The notes beneath the pieces were generated by a model. It saw only the letters and a program-made list of their open reading frames with translations, searched no databases and had not been told where the DNA came from. The translations under genes were made by a program, and so were the position numbers. From the NCBI RefSeq assembly GCF_009827545.1, contig NZ_WTYS01000001.1, positions 496,001 to 560,000 of the forward strand: DNA of 64,000 nt, read 5' to 3'. Numbering within the stretch: the stretch's first letter is position 1; each line of letters opens with the position of its first letter. Origin of the DNA: Pontixanthobacter gangjinensis. Lineage in GTDB: Bacteria; Pseudomonadota; Alphaproteobacteria; Sphingomonadales; Sphingomonadaceae. This document shows positions 8,518 to 17,862 of the stretch, one piece after another.

Positions 8518-9222
8518 TTAACGTTTCGAGAACTGGAAGCTCCGACGAGCTTTGGCCTTGCCGTATTTCTTACGCTCAACCACGCGGCTATCGCGGGTCA
8601 GGAAGCCTGCCGCCTTAACAACAGCGCGCAATGTCGGCTCGTAACGGGTTAGTGCCTGGCTGATGCCGTGCTTAACCGCGCCAGCTTGGCCCGACAGACC
8701 ACCACCTTTGACGGTGGCGATAATGTCATACTGGCCTTCACGCTCTGTGATTGTGAAAGGCTGGTTGAGAACCAAACGCAGCGTGGGGCGTGCGAAATAG
8801 GTTTCCTGATCGCGGCCATTAACCGTAATCTTGCCGGTGCCGGGCTTTAGCCAAACACGGGCTTTGGCATCCTTGCGGCGGCCAGTGGCATAAGCGCGGC
8901 CGAGATCATCGATCTCTTGCTCACGAAGCGGCATGGCTTCGACAACGACGTTTTCAGCAGTCGAAGCGTCGGCAGCGGGCGCGTCACCAGCGATGTCTTT
9001 CAGATCGGCAAGATCGGAAATGGTACCGGTTTCAGTAGCTGGAGCAGCTTCGGCTTCAGCTGCAACTTCCGGTGCTGCCTCAGTCTTGGGCTCATCTTTG
9101 GCTTCAGTCTTTGCTGCAGCTTTCTTAGGGGCCTTCTTAGCCGCCTTCTTCTCGGGTGTAGCTTCCACTACGGCCTCGGGAGCCGCTTCCGCAGCAGCGT
9201 CTTTTTTGGTTTCTTCAGTCAT
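8518..9222 (-). CDS. rpsI: 30S ribosomal protein S9, with long Ala/Glu/Lys-rich N-terminal extension
   Basis: The last 130 residues are canonical S9 ([33 protein letters not shown], and the C-terminal tail [11 protein letters not shown] that reaches the P site). The first 105 residues are an extension rich in Ala, Glu, Lys and Pro, followed by a short segment ([16 protein letters not shown]) that is common in sphingomonad S9 proteins. Total length is 234, against about 130 in E. coli. The start overlaps the rplM stop (TAATG), the usual S13-S9 pairing. The extension is probably disordered and exposed on the ribosome. Confidence 0.95.
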   Translation of the reverse strand: MTEETKKDAAAEAAPEAVVEATPEKKAAKKAPKKAAAKTEAKDEPKTEAAPEVAAEAEAAPATETGTISDLADLKDIAGDAPAADASTAENVVVEAMPLREQEIDDLGRAYATGRRKDAKARVWLKPGTGKITVNGRDQETYFARPTLRLVLNQPFTITEREGQYDIIATVKGGGLSGQAGAVKHGISQALTRYEPTLRAVVKAAGFLTRDSRVVERKKYGKAKARRSFQFSKR

Positions 9223-9701
9223 TATGAGGAAGCCTTATTCTTGCGGTTCATCGATGCGACATCCATCACTTCAGGCTTCTGGCCGTCATGTGGGTGCTCG
9301 GTGCCGGCATACAGGTGCAGGGCACGCATTTGGTCACGGCCAAGTGGGCCGCGCGGGATCATGCGTTGGATGGCTTTTTCGAGCACACGCTCAGGGAAAC
9401 GGCCTTCCAGAACTTTCGCCGGAGTTGTTTCCTTGATGCCACCAGGGTGGCCGGTGTGCTTGTAATAAATCTTGCCGGTCATCTTGTTACCGGTGAATTG
9501 CACCTTGCCTGCGTTGATGATGATGACATGGTCACCGCAATCAACGTGCGGAGTGTAGCTTGGCTTGTGCTTGCCGCGCAGGAGGTTGGCAACGATTGCC
9601 GCCAGACGTCCAGGGACGAGACCGTCGGCATCGATAATGTGCCATTTCTTTTCGACCTCGGCCGGCTTTACCGACCGGGTCATTTTGCTGAGAGCCTTCA
9701 T
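9222..9701 (-). CDS. rplM: 50S ribosomal protein L13
   Basis: A 159-residue L13 with the family blocks [24 protein letters not shown] (in part), [22 protein letters not shown] and MIPRGPLGR. It is an early-assembly protein of the large subunit. It leads the rplM-rpsI operon, and the 179-bp gap upstream should hold its promoter. An internal Met seven codons in ([10 protein letters not shown]) is a possible alternative start. Confidence 0.96.
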   Translation of the reverse strand: MKALSKMTRSVKPAEVEKKWHIIDADGLVPGRLAAIVANLLRGKHKPSYTPHVDCGDHVIIINAGKVQFTGNKMTGKIYYKHTGHPGGIKETTPAKVLEGRFPERVLEKAIQRMIPRGPLGRDQMRALHLYAGTEHPHDGQKPEVMDVASMNRKNKASS

Positions 9702-9880
9702 GGGCTGTGTCCATTCCTAAAATTCTTGGGCTGCTTCGGTTGCAGCGGTAATCCGCGAATCCCGTCGGGGACCCTCGAAGAGCGGGCGATTTGTTCGTTT
9801 AAGGCCACAAAGTCAAGCAATTCTGCGCCCTTCAGAGGAGGTAAAATAATACCGTGACTGTCGAGCCCAGTTATTTGGCG

Positions 9881-10588
9881 CTATTTTTTTACGAGAGACC
9901 AGTGCTCAATCGAAGTGCGCGTTGTGGCATTCACACTTGTTTCGACCGTCCGGCTAGCATGCGTCATTAGTCCGGAGGTATCCGATGTTCGAGCCCGGAA
10001 CGCGATTTTGATCTGGCCAACACTGCCATCTGGCAGGGGCAGGGCGCGGGCATGCAGGCTTTCCGGAGTTCTTGGCACAAACAAGTCTCGTGGCAAATGT
10101 GTGAGGGCCTGCGAGGCAGAATTCTGCAGCGCCTGCAGAAATTTACCGCTATCCTCGGTATTTACGCTTTCCAACTTTTCGATTGCATAAGCCACCGCTT
10201 TATCGATCTCTGGTTGGTTCGAGCTTGTGTTGGCATTGAGTATCAAACCTTCGGATCCCAGCAAGATAGGAAACAGCCCGCTCTCATCGCGCTGCTTTTC
10301 AATCCGGGCGAGCCCATCGAGTTTCGGCGGGACGATGGCCTCGACTGCGGTCTGGATGCCTTCGATACGGTAGCCTTGCCCTAACCGGTTGAACCTGATC
10401 TCGAACCTCCGCGTGATCTCGATTAGCGCACCATCAGTCAATTCTCGTATCAGCTTGCGAGTGAATAGCATGGGCGAGGCCGTCGGGTTGAAAAGCCGAT
10501 CCTGTGAATGCACTCTGGTCGCGGCGAGTGAAACGACGAGCATCGCCCCGCCAGTGAATATGGCGTTACGCCTCGTTAGTTCCGTCAT
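9881..10588 (-). CDS. Exported protein of unknown function, possible Tat substrate
   Basis: A 235-residue protein with an N-terminal signal: TRRNAIFTGGAMLVVSLAATRVHSQ has a twin-arginine pair before a hydrophobic run and a plausible cleavage site after VHS. The mature part has no family I recognise and looks like a mixed alpha/beta periplasmic domain. Its ATG overlaps the cutA stop (ATGA), so it is the third gene of a ctaA-cutA operon. The Tat assignment rests on the RR pair alone; Sec export is also possible. Confidence 0.6.
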   Translation of the reverse strand: MTELTRRNAIFTGGAMLVVSLAATRVHSQDRLFNPTASPMLFTRKLIRELTDGALIEITRRFEIRFNRLGQGYRIEGIQTAVEAIVPPKLDGLARIEKQRDESGLFPILLGSEGLILNANTSSNQPEIDKAVAYAIEKLESVNTEDSGKFLQALQNSASQALTHLPRDLFVPRTPESLHARALPLPDGSVGQIKIAFRARTSDTSGLMTHASRTVETSVNATTRTSIEHWSLVKK

Positions 10589-10908
10589 TGCCGCCACCCT
10601 TTTGCCAGTTTGCTCAGCCATGACTGGGTTGCGACCCCGGCCCCTTCGCAATTCCATCCCAGAATGGCGGGTGTTTGGTAGGGATGCAATTGTTCAAGAC
10701 GCTTTATTGCGGCTTTCAGCAAAGACGCGTCAGTCTTGAACAACCCTCCACATTCGTTCGTTTCGTCAATCTCGCCTTCCCAGACGAACATCGACTGCAT
10801 ACCATCATGGAAATTGGCGCAAGCAATCAACTGTTCCTGCATCAGCAATTTGGCAATTGATCTGGCTTGCTCGATATTTTCGAATGGTGACCAGATCAGC
10901 GCGCTCAT
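10585..10908 (-). CDS. cutA: Divalent-cation tolerance protein CutA
   Basis: A 107-residue member of the CutA1 family, small trimeric ferredoxin-like proteins linked to copper tolerance in E. coli although their molecular role is unsettled. Typical blocks are ACANFHDGMQSMFVWEG, EIDETNECGGLFKT and LHPYQTPAILGW. The ATG at 10908 overlaps the ctaA stop (ATGA), which decides the start; residues read further upstream are ctaA in another frame. Coupling to heme A synthase may reflect shared service to cytochrome oxidase and copper, but that is inference. Confidence 0.85.
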   Translation of the reverse strand: MSALIWSPFENIEQARSIAKLLMQEQLIACANFHDGMQSMFVWEGEIDETNECGGLFKTDASLLKAAIKRLEQLHPYQTPAILGWNCEGAGVATQSWLSKLAKGWRQ

Positions 10909-11930
10909 TTGCCGCGGCCGATGAGATGCAGGCCCCAAGCTGTGGCCGCGACCAGCAAGGCCCCCACTCCTTGATGCGCGGTGGCGATCCACAAATTAAC
11001 CCCGGTCCATACTGTCGCAATCCCAAGAATTATCTGGAGGCCAAACGCCGAATGGATGATGATCGACGCACGCCGGTCAAAAACTCGCGCTTTACGTGCC
11101 AGCACAATCAACGCTGCGACCGCAACCCACGCCCACCAGCGGTGGAGGAAATGCAGCAGGAACGGATCATGCGTCAGCGCATAAAGTGCTCCGCGGGACA
11201 TATCGATTTCTGGGAATAGCCGCCCTTGCATCAGCGGCCAGCTATCCGATGCAAGCCCCGCATTCAGCCCTGCGACCCATGCGCCAAGCAGCAATTGGAT
11301 GAACAGCACTGCGCTCAATGTCCATGCAAATCCGGTTAATCGGGCCGGGCGGGCATTTGGGATTTGCGCCAGCCTGAGCAAATCAAGCGCGGTCCAAATC
11401 AGCCCTGCAAGTGTAAACAAGGCTGTGAGCAGATGGATGGATAACCAGAAATGGCTGACATCGGTCATTTCAGCCGAAAGGCCCGAGCGCACCATGTACC
11501 AACCGAAAGTCCCCTGCAGCGCGCCCAGCGCCAGCAGCGCGAGCAGGCGGGGCTTATATCCAGCTGGGATTTGGCGCTTGACCCAGAACCACAGCAGCGG
11601 GAGTGCATAGATCAAGCCAATGAACCGGCCTAGAAGGCGATGGAACCATTCCCAGAAATAGATGAATTTATAATCAGCCAGGGTCATTCCGGCAGGTCCA
11701 TTAACCAGCTGATATTCGCCGATCTCCTTGTAGGCATCGAACTCTGCCTGCCACTGCGATTCATTCAATGGCGGTAACGCCCCGGTCACCGGCTTCCATT
11801 CGGTGATGGAAAGGCCCGATTCGGTCAGCCTGGTGATCCCGCCAACAATCACCATGATGACGATCACCGCAGCCACAGCAAACAGCCAGCGTGCGAGTAG
11901 AATTGGACGGGCTTCAGGGTTAATTGGCAT
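10905..11930 (-). CDS. ctaA: Heme A synthase (COX15/CtaA)
   Basis: Converts heme O to heme A for aa3-type cytochrome oxidases, in the inner membrane. The 341-residue protein has about eight membrane segments and the four expected heme-ligand histidines in WFHRLLGRF, FWLSIHLLTALF, FLHRWWAWVA and TAHQGVGALL. The N-terminal GGITRLTESGLSITEWKPV is a family hallmark. It is the first gene of a three-gene minus-strand operon with cutA and an exported protein, all joined by ATGA overlaps. It is divergent from the MerC-family gene. Confidence 0.93.
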   Translation of the reverse strand: MPINPEARPILLARWLFAVAAVIVIMVIVGGITRLTESGLSITEWKPVTGALPPLNESQWQAEFDAYKEIGEYQLVNGPAGMTLADYKFIYFWEWFHRLLGRFIGLIYALPLLWFWVKRQIPAGYKPRLLALLALGALQGTFGWYMVRSGLSAEMTDVSHFWLSIHLLTALFTLAGLIWTALDLLRLAQIPNARPARLTGFAWTLSAVLFIQLLLGAWVAGLNAGLASDSWPLMQGRLFPEIDMSRGALYALTHDPFLLHFLHRWWAWVAVAALIVLARKARVFDRRASIIIHSAFGLQIILGIATVWTGVNLWIATAHQGVGALLVAATAWGLHLIGRGK

Positions 11931-12059
11931 AATATCTGTTCACCAGCACAATAGCGATATCGAGAGCAAGTTCCATGAAAGCAGGGTGGCGGTTGCGCAA
12001 GACGATAAAATGCAACTCCACTTGCAGAATGTTACACCATCACATACATAGAGCTCCGG

Positions 12060-12443
12060 ATGCGGCATGTACTTCCCCTGATTCGTTCGCGGCTCGACCG
12101 CGCTGGAATAGTCCTTTCCGGGCTTTGTGCCGCTCATTGTCTGCTAAGCATTCTTATCGTTTCTGCCTTGGGAATTGGCGGTGAGTTCTTTTTCGCGCCT
12201 GCGATCCACCGCGTAGGCCTCGCGATTGCGCTGGTGATTGCAGCGGTCGCAATCGGTTGGGGCGCGCTCCAGCATCGGCGGGCAGTGCCGTTTGTGGTTG
12301 CGATGATGGGGCTCACCTTTATGGGCGCGGCACTGGCTGTGCCGCACGGTATGCACGAAGTGGTTTTGACAGTGATCGGTGTGACGCTGGTTTCGGCAGG
12401 GCACATCCTCAACTTACGCTCGCACTTGCCTGCGGCTGATTGA
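12060..12443 (+). CDS. MerC-domain inner membrane protein
   Basis: A 127-residue protein with four hydrophobic segments and the paired cysteines GLCAAHC in the first, as in MerC mercury transporters. No other mer genes are nearby, so it may handle another metal or have a general role, as chromosomal MerC-domain proteins in sphingomonads often stand alone. It ends 17 bp before the preferred thiSG start, and its TGA overlaps an in-frame TTG of that gene. Confidence 0.78.
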   Translation: MRHVLPLIRSRLDRAGIVLSGLCAAHCLLSILIVSALGIGGEFFFAPAIHRVGLAIALVIAAVAIGWGALQHRRAVPFVVAMMGLTFMGAALAVPHGMHEVVLTVIGVTLVSAGHILNLRSHLPAAD

Positions 12444-12460
12444 GCGCTATTTGGCAGGGT

Positions 12461-13453
12461 ATGACCCAGCCAATCTCTGTTACCGTCAATGGCGACACCC
12501 GCCAATCCAGCGCACCGACAATCTCAGGCCTAGTGCAAGAACTGGAGCTTGACCCCGCAAAAGTGGCGGTCGAGCGCAATGGCGAGATTGTGCCGCGTTC
12601 AACTTTGGCTGATGTCTCGCTTATTGATGGCGACATTCTGGAGATTGTTCATTTTGTTGGCGGCGGCGATCATACGGATAAGGCTGCCGACACTTGGGAC
12701 GTTGCAGGCCAGACTTTCACCTCACGGCTGATTGTCGGCACTGGCAAGTACAAGGATTTCGAACAGAACGCCGCTGCTGTCGAAGCGTCAGGGGCAGAGA
12801 TTGTCACTGTAGCGGTGCGCCGCGTGAATGTGACGGACCGCAATGCGCCGATGCTAACCGACTTCATCGACCCCAAAAAAATTACCTATCTTCCAAACAC
12901 CGCAGGCTGCTTCACTGCAGAGGACGCGATACGCACCTTGCGGCTGGCCCGCGAGGCTGGCGGTTGGGATTTGGTGAAGCTGGAGGTACTCGGCGAAGCG
13001 CGCACGCTCTATCCCGATATGCGCGAAACGCTGAAAGCCACTGAAATCCTGGCCAATGAAGGCTTCAAGCCGATGGTCTATTGCGTAGATGATCCGATTG
13101 CAGCGAAGCAATTGGAAGAAGCCGGAGCGGTCGCGGTGATGCCGCTGGGTGCTCCGATTGGATCGGGCCTCGGCATTCAGAACCGGGTGACAATCCGCCT
13201 CATTGTTGAGGGCGCAAACGTACCTGTGCTGGTCGATGCTGGTGTTGGAACAGCTTCGGAAGCTGCTGTCGCCATGGAACTTGGTTGCCACGGTGTGCTG
13301 ATGAATACCGCGATCGCAGAGGCGAAAGACCCGATCAGAATGGCCCGCGCGATGAAGCTGGCGGTGGCAGCCGGACGTGATGCCTATTTGGCCGGGCGGA
13401 TGGGCACGCGCAAATATGCCGACCCGAGCAGTCCGCTTGCCGGATTGATTTAA
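12461..13453 (+). CDS. thiG: ThiS-ThiG fusion: sulfur carrier and thiazole synthase
   Basis: Forms the thiazole-phosphate moiety of thiamine. Residues 1-70 are the ThiS ubiquitin-like sulfur carrier ([11 protein letters not shown], ending HFVGGGDH) and the rest is ThiG ([60 protein letters not shown]). In the free carrier the Gly-Gly is the C-terminus and becomes a thiocarboxylate; here it is internal, followed by Gly-Asp. Start at ATG 12461; an in-frame TTG at 12440 overlaps the merC-like stop. Confidence 0.92.
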   Translation: MTQPISVTVNGDTRQSSAPTISGLVQELELDPAKVAVERNGEIVPRSTLADVSLIDGDILEIVHFVGGGDHTDKAADTWDVAGQTFTSRLIVGTGKYKDFEQNAAAVEASGAEIVTVAVRRVNVTDRNAPMLTDFIDPKKITYLPNTAGCFTAEDAIRTLRLAREAGGWDLVKLEVLGEARTLYPDMRETLKATEILANEGFKPMVYCVDDPIAAKQLEEAGAVAVMPLGAPIGSGLGIQNRVTIRLIVEGANVPVLVDAGVGTASEAAVAMELGCHGVLMNTAIAEAKDPIRMARAMKLAVAAGRDAYLAGRMGTRKYADPSSPLAGLI

Positions 13454-13521
13454 TCCGGGGCGCTAACTCAAAATTAACCATGACACGCGACAAGTCTCCT
13501 TAGAAACAAAGGGGCATCGCC

Positions 13522-14049
13522 ATGGCGACGACAAATACTGCTTCACTGACAATTTCCGAGATGCGCGAATTCGCTAATTTTGATGCTGCCGAGCAGCGTT
13601 ATATCCGCCGCAGTCTCGACATTGGTCTTGGCCGTGAGGATGCATTCAAACTGTGGGCGCGTGACGCAGCGGAGAATGCCGCCATTCGCAGCCAATATGT
13701 CACCTATCAGGAATTGAAAACTCTGCGTGACAGCGTGCCAACCGAAACAGGCTTTGATGCGATCGAAGTCTTCATCGGCAAATTAACCCGAATTGCTGCA
13801 TTTGACCTTGGCCAAGAGCGGTTGAGTTGCTTCTCGTCTTTCCGCTTTCTCTACGAACGGCTGTTGGGTGCAGATGCTCGCCCTTGGCTGCCAAGCGCTT
13901 TCTGTGCCGCCGCTGCGTTGCCGCAAATCCGCCCCGGTCGGCGTAAAATGCTGCTGCAAAGCCTTAGCGAGGCGGCTGCGACCGCTCCTGGCTGGAGCGA
14001 CGCTAAACCGACCTTCTATCCCGAATTTATCGAGAAAGAGGCGGCATAA
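13522..14049 (+). CDS. Conserved hypothetical protein, soluble
   Basis: A 175-residue protein, rich in helix formers, with no signal peptide or membrane segment. No family is recognised. An AAAGGGG stands before the ATG at 13522. It follows thiSG by 68 bp on the same strand but probably has its own promoter. The 130 bp after it hold small GC-rich inverted repeats and no gene. Confidence 0.6.
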   Translation: MATTNTASLTISEMREFANFDAAEQRYIRRSLDIGLGREDAFKLWARDAAENAAIRSQYVTYQELKTLRDSVPTETGFDAIEVFIGKLTRIAAFDLGQERLSCFSSFRFLYERLLGADARPWLPSAFCAAAALPQIRPGRRKMLLQSLSEAAATAPGWSDAKPTFYPEFIEKEAA

Positions 14050-14179
14050 GATTGTTGGGCCTCAATCGCCGGCGGAGCCGTCCGGCCCCCTAGGCTTTCG
14101 CGCCTACAGGCGCGGTGGTCAGTCACCCTCGGGCTACCGCGACTAGGTCTTGAAATTGATAAAAGTCAGAATTGGCGGA

Positions 14180-16024
14180 TCAGCTCCGGTAAAGCCCATC
14201 CAACTTCGCCTGATACCGCTCACGAATCTTGTGGCGGCGAATTTTCATGCTGGGGGTCATTTCTTCATTCTCGACGGTGAAGGCTTCGTCCGCGAAAGCG
14301 AATTGGCGGACTTTCTCGGTGACCGACAATTCTTTGTTCACACGCGCAACCGCTTCGCTCACTGCACTGCGGAATGCGGGCAAATCTTGTAGTGCTTTCA
14401 TGTCGAATTTCTCGCCATTGGCGCGCGACCATTCGAGCGCCCATTCGGCATCGGGGACAATTAACCCGACAACATAAGGGCGCTTGTCGCCCGAAACCAT
14501 CGCTTGAGAAATTTCCGATTGTAGCGTCAGCATGCCCTCAATCTTTTGCGGGGCAACATTGTCGCCCTTGTCATTGACGATCATATCTTTCTTGCGGTCC
14601 GTGATCTTGATCCGGCCCTTGTCATCGATATGGCCGATATCACCAGTGTGGAGCCAGCCTTCCTGCAGGGTACGCTTGGTCTCCGCGTCATTTTGCCAAT
14701 AGCCATTCATCACCAGCTCGCCGCGCACCAGCAATTCGCCGTCTGCAGCAACCTTCAGCTCTACGCCTCTCATCGGTGGGCCCACGGTATCCATGGCGAT
14801 GCCAGCGGCCGGGCGGTTACAGCTGATTACGGGCCCGGCTTCGGTCTGGCCGTAGCCCTGCAGCATGGTCAGGCCCATTGCGTCGAAAAAGATACCTACC
14901 TCGGGATTGAGTGGAGCGCCGCCCGACACCATCGCCTTCATCCGGCCGCCGAATTTCTGCCGAATTTTGGGGCGCAGCGCCTTTTCCAGAATCAAGTTCA
15001 TCGGGCGATCGCGCAACCGGACGCGGCCCTTTGCATTGGCTTTGTGCTCGCCGATGGTTAGCGCGCGGTCCATCATATAATTGGCCGCTTTGCCCTGCTT
15101 GGAAACCTGCTTCATGATCCGCGTGCGCAAGACCTCGAACAGGCGCGGGACAACGACCATGATTGTCGGGCTGGTTTCTTCGATGTTGCTGGCGAGTTTT
15201 TCCAACCCTTCAGCATAATAGATTTGTGCGCCGACACCGATTGGCAGGAATTGGCCGCCAGAATGCTCATAAGCATGGCTTAGGGGAAGAAAGCTAAGGA
15301 AGCGCTCTTCCTGAGCGAGACCGAAATCAGCTTCAAGAATTTCTGCTGCACCCGCCACATTGCACAATATCGACCCGTGATGCTGCATTACGCCGCGCGG
15401 TGCGCCGCCGGTACCGCTAGTGTAGATGATGCAAGCAGTCGCATCGCGTGGGATCTTTGAAATCCGCTCATCCACTGCCGCCCGCGCCGCCAATGCGTCG
15501 CCAATCAACATTGATTCCCAGCTGCGGCATGTCAGATCGCCCGTCTGATGCTGTCTGATGCCGTCAATCGGGATGATATGGCTCGCCATTCCGGACCGCA
15601 TGATGGCCGGTAGCAGCGGCTGCGACAGTTTCTCATTCGATACAATCACTGCTTTCGAACCGGAATTATCGAGAATATGCTGGTGATCGCGCTCGGTGTT
15701 GGTGATGTAGGTTGGCACAGTGATGCAGCCCGCCGCCATGATCGCTAGATCTGCGATGCACCATTCGGGCCGGTTTTCCGAGACCAGCATGACCCTGTCG
15801 CCATCGACCAGCCCTAGCTTTCGAAGGTTTTCGGCGAGTAGGCAAACACGCTCTGCGGTTTCGCGCCAACTGATCGTTTGCCACTCGCCGTTCCGCTTGG
15901 CGCCAAGGAAAGCCTCATCGCCCTTCGCGTCTGCGCGTGCTAGAAACAGCTCGACCAAATTCTTGGCCGTATCGATATCGGCTAGCTGCAAGGCTCGCTC
16001 CTCATCCCGAAATTGACGCCGCAT
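14180..16024 (-). CDS. Long-chain acyl-CoA synthetase (AMP-forming)
   Basis: A 614-residue ANL-superfamily adenylating enzyme of the FadD15/FACS type that activates fatty acids to acyl-CoA. Motifs: P-loop-like YTSGTGGAPRGVMQHH, then GYGQTEAGPVISCN, and the hinge and C-terminal region GWLHTGDIGHIDDKGRIKITDRKKDMI. The C-terminal end (EMTPSMKIRRHKI) is typical of bacterial long-chain synthetases. It has no tight neighbours. Confidence 0.9.
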   Translation of the reverse strand: MRRQFRDEERALQLADIDTAKNLVELFLARADAKGDEAFLGAKRNGEWQTISWRETAERVCLLAENLRKLGLVDGDRVMLVSENRPEWCIADLAIMAAGCITVPTYITNTERDHQHILDNSGSKAVIVSNEKLSQPLLPAIMRSGMASHIIPIDGIRQHQTGDLTCRSWESMLIGDALAARAAVDERISKIPRDATACIIYTSGTGGAPRGVMQHHGSILCNVAGAAEILEADFGLAQEERFLSFLPLSHAYEHSGGQFLPIGVGAQIYYAEGLEKLASNIEETSPTIMVVVPRLFEVLRTRIMKQVSKQGKAANYMMDRALTIGEHKANAKGRVRLRDRPMNLILEKALRPKIRQKFGGRMKAMVSGGAPLNPEVGIFFDAMGLTMLQGYGQTEAGPVISCNRPAAGIAMDTVGPPMRGVELKVAADGELLVRGELVMNGYWQNDAETKRTLQEGWLHTGDIGHIDDKGRIKITDRKKDMIVNDKGDNVAPQKIEGMLTLQSEISQAMVSGDKRPYVVGLIVPDAEWALEWSRANGEKFDMKALQDLPAFRSAVSEAVARVNKELSVTEKVRQFAFADEAFTVENEEMTPSMKIRRHKIRERYQAKLDGLYRS

Positions 16025-16085
16025 CTTTTGCGCGACGATACTATTGTGACGATTTAGGCCGCCTTAGGCAAAGCGGCAAGCCGGG

Positions 16086-17852
16086 TTAATCCTGTCCTGC
16101 CGCCGAAGGAGTGATTTCCAGCATTCCCACTAGTCGCGGATCGCGTGCTGACACCCACTTTACTCCGTCCCAATGGACGGCTCCTGCCTTAAGCGGGGGC
16201 GTGCGCGCCACTATTCCACTGTGGCCCAGCGTTTCGAATGCGCTGATTTCTTGCTCCAGCCAAGCACCCTTTTCGACCATCACATTGTCACCAAAAGCCA
16301 TGATCAGGGGCAGGCCTAGCGCGTCTTCGACCGGCAGTCCGAAATCGATAATGCCGACAATGCTTCGTGCGGTCTGGACCGGGATGGTCGATCCGCCAGC
16401 GGCGCCAATCGCTGCCACTGGCCTGCCCAAGGGATCATAAATGATGGTCGGTGCCATCGAGCTGCGCGGGCGCTTGCTGCCTTCGACCCTATTGGCAACA
16501 GGCTTACCATCCACTTCGGGCGACCGGCTGAAATCGGTCAATTCGTTGTTGAGGAAAAAGCCGCCAAAAGTCAGGCCAGAGCCGAACGGACCCTCGATGG
16601 TCGAGGTATAGCTAACCATCGTGCCTGTGTCGTCCACGACTGCGAAATGCGAGGTGCCGTTCTCCACCGGCTCGTCGCCGTCAGCAAGAGCGACAGTTGC
16701 GCCTTCAGGAATGCCGAAAATTGCTGTTTCCATCGTGGTGTTCGCGCTGATCAAGGTGCTTCGTCGCGCAATATAATCTTTCGCGATCAATCCGCTCACC
16801 GGAACGCTGACAAAGTCTTCATCGGCCAGGTAAATCTCACGGTCGGCATAGGCAAGGCGCTGCGATTCGAGGAACAGGTGCCATGTCACCGGATTGTCTG
16901 CACCCAGCGCGGCCAAATCAAACCGCTCCAACTGCCCAAGGATTTGTACTACAGCGATACCGCCGGAGGAAGGCGGACCCATGCCGCAAATCTTGTAATC
17001 GCGATAAGTCCCGCAGACCGCCTCGCGCTCCATTGCGGTATAGGCGGCGACATCGGCAGCGGTCATTCCGCCATCGCGGGGTGTCGCAGCGCGGACAACA
17101 TCCGCCAAATCAGAAGCGGCCTTGCTCCGGTAAAATGCCTCGGGCCCGGCGCTGGCAATTTCGGCCAGAGTGACGTGTAATTGAGGGTTTTTAAGTATCG
17201 TGCCGACAGGTTTGGGCTGACCTTCCGCGGTATAATAGAGTTCGCGCCCAAATTCGGTCATCCCCGCCCGGCCAATTTGCCCGTCTAGCGAATCATTAAG
17301 CCGCCGGTTTATGGCAAAGCCGTCTTGCGCCAGCTTCATCGCTGGCGCGAACAAATCGGCCCAGAGTAGCTTACCATGCCGTCGATGCGCTTCTGCCACC
17401 ATCGCGATGTTGCCCGGAATACCGACGCTGAGACCACTCAGAACCGAGCTGCGGTAATCACGTAATTCGCCATCCTCGCCTAAAAACCACTGTGGATCAG
17501 CACCAGCAGGCGCCTTTTCGCGGCCATCGAACGTGTTGATTGCACCGGTCGCAGTGCCTCTGACTAAAAATCCGCCCCCGCCAATGCCAGAGCTTTGCGG
17601 TTCGACCACGGTGAGCGCCAGCATTACAGCGATGGCTGCATCAGTTGCCGAGCCGCCTTGCGCCAAAATCGCTTCGCCAGCGGCTTGCGCCCGTGGGTCA
17701 GCGGCGCTGACGGCTCCTGTTGCCGCATTCATTGCGGTCGGCGAAATGCTATCAAGTGATGGCTCGCTGCCGGCCATAGTTTGGCAGGCGGCGAGGGTCA
17801 CACTGGTCACAGCAACGAGCGATACCCGGCTGAAAGATTGGCGCATGTTCAT
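16086..17852 (-). CDS. ggt: Gamma-glutamyltransferase (lipoprotein signal)
   Basis: Cleaves gamma-glutamyl bonds of glutathione in the cell envelope. The proenzyme self-cleaves before a catalytic Thr, here in ENGTSHFAVVDDTG; the small-subunit motif GPFGSGLTFGGFFLNNELTDFS follows. The large-subunit part has GGGGFLVRG (as GIGGGGFLVRG) and GNIAMVAEAHRRHGK. The N-terminus has a hydrophobic signal ending LAAC, a lipobox, so the enzyme is probably membrane-anchored. The ATG at 17852 is chosen because the signal begins there; the frame continues into pyrD. Confidence 0.9.
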   Translation of the reverse strand: MNMRQSFSRVSLVAVTSVTLAACQTMAGSEPSLDSISPTAMNAATGAVSAADPRAQAAGEAILAQGGSATDAAIAVMLALTVVEPQSSGIGGGGFLVRGTATGAINTFDGREKAPAGADPQWFLGEDGELRDYRSSVLSGLSVGIPGNIAMVAEAHRRHGKLLWADLFAPAMKLAQDGFAINRRLNDSLDGQIGRAGMTEFGRELYYTAEGQPKPVGTILKNPQLHVTLAEIASAGPEAFYRSKAASDLADVVRAATPRDGGMTAADVAAYTAMEREAVCGTYRDYKICGMGPPSSGGIAVVQILGQLERFDLAALGADNPVTWHLFLESQRLAYADREIYLADEDFVSVPVSGLIAKDYIARRSTLISANTTMETAIFGIPEGATVALADGDEPVENGTSHFAVVDDTGTMVSYTSTIEGPFGSGLTFGGFFLNNELTDFSRSPEVDGKPVANRVEGSKRPRSSMAPTIIYDPLGRPVAAIGAAGGSTIPVQTARSIVGIIDFGLPVEDALGLPLIMAFGDNVMVEKGAWLEQEISAFETLGHSGIVARTPPLKAGAVHWDGVKWVSARDPRLVGMLEITPSAAGQD

Positions 17853-17862
17853 GGGCGGACTG

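Noticed and set aside
8917-9465. Two overlapping plus-strand frames (182 and 167 codons) opposite rpsI and rplM
   Set aside because: They are antisense shadows of the Ala/Glu/Lys-rich rpsI extension; their Ser/Phe-rich products look like frame artefacts.
12001-12059. A Zur-like operator before the MerC-family gene
   Set aside because: GTTACACCATCACATA is only a distant match to the GTTATAATATAAC type; the right half does not fit.
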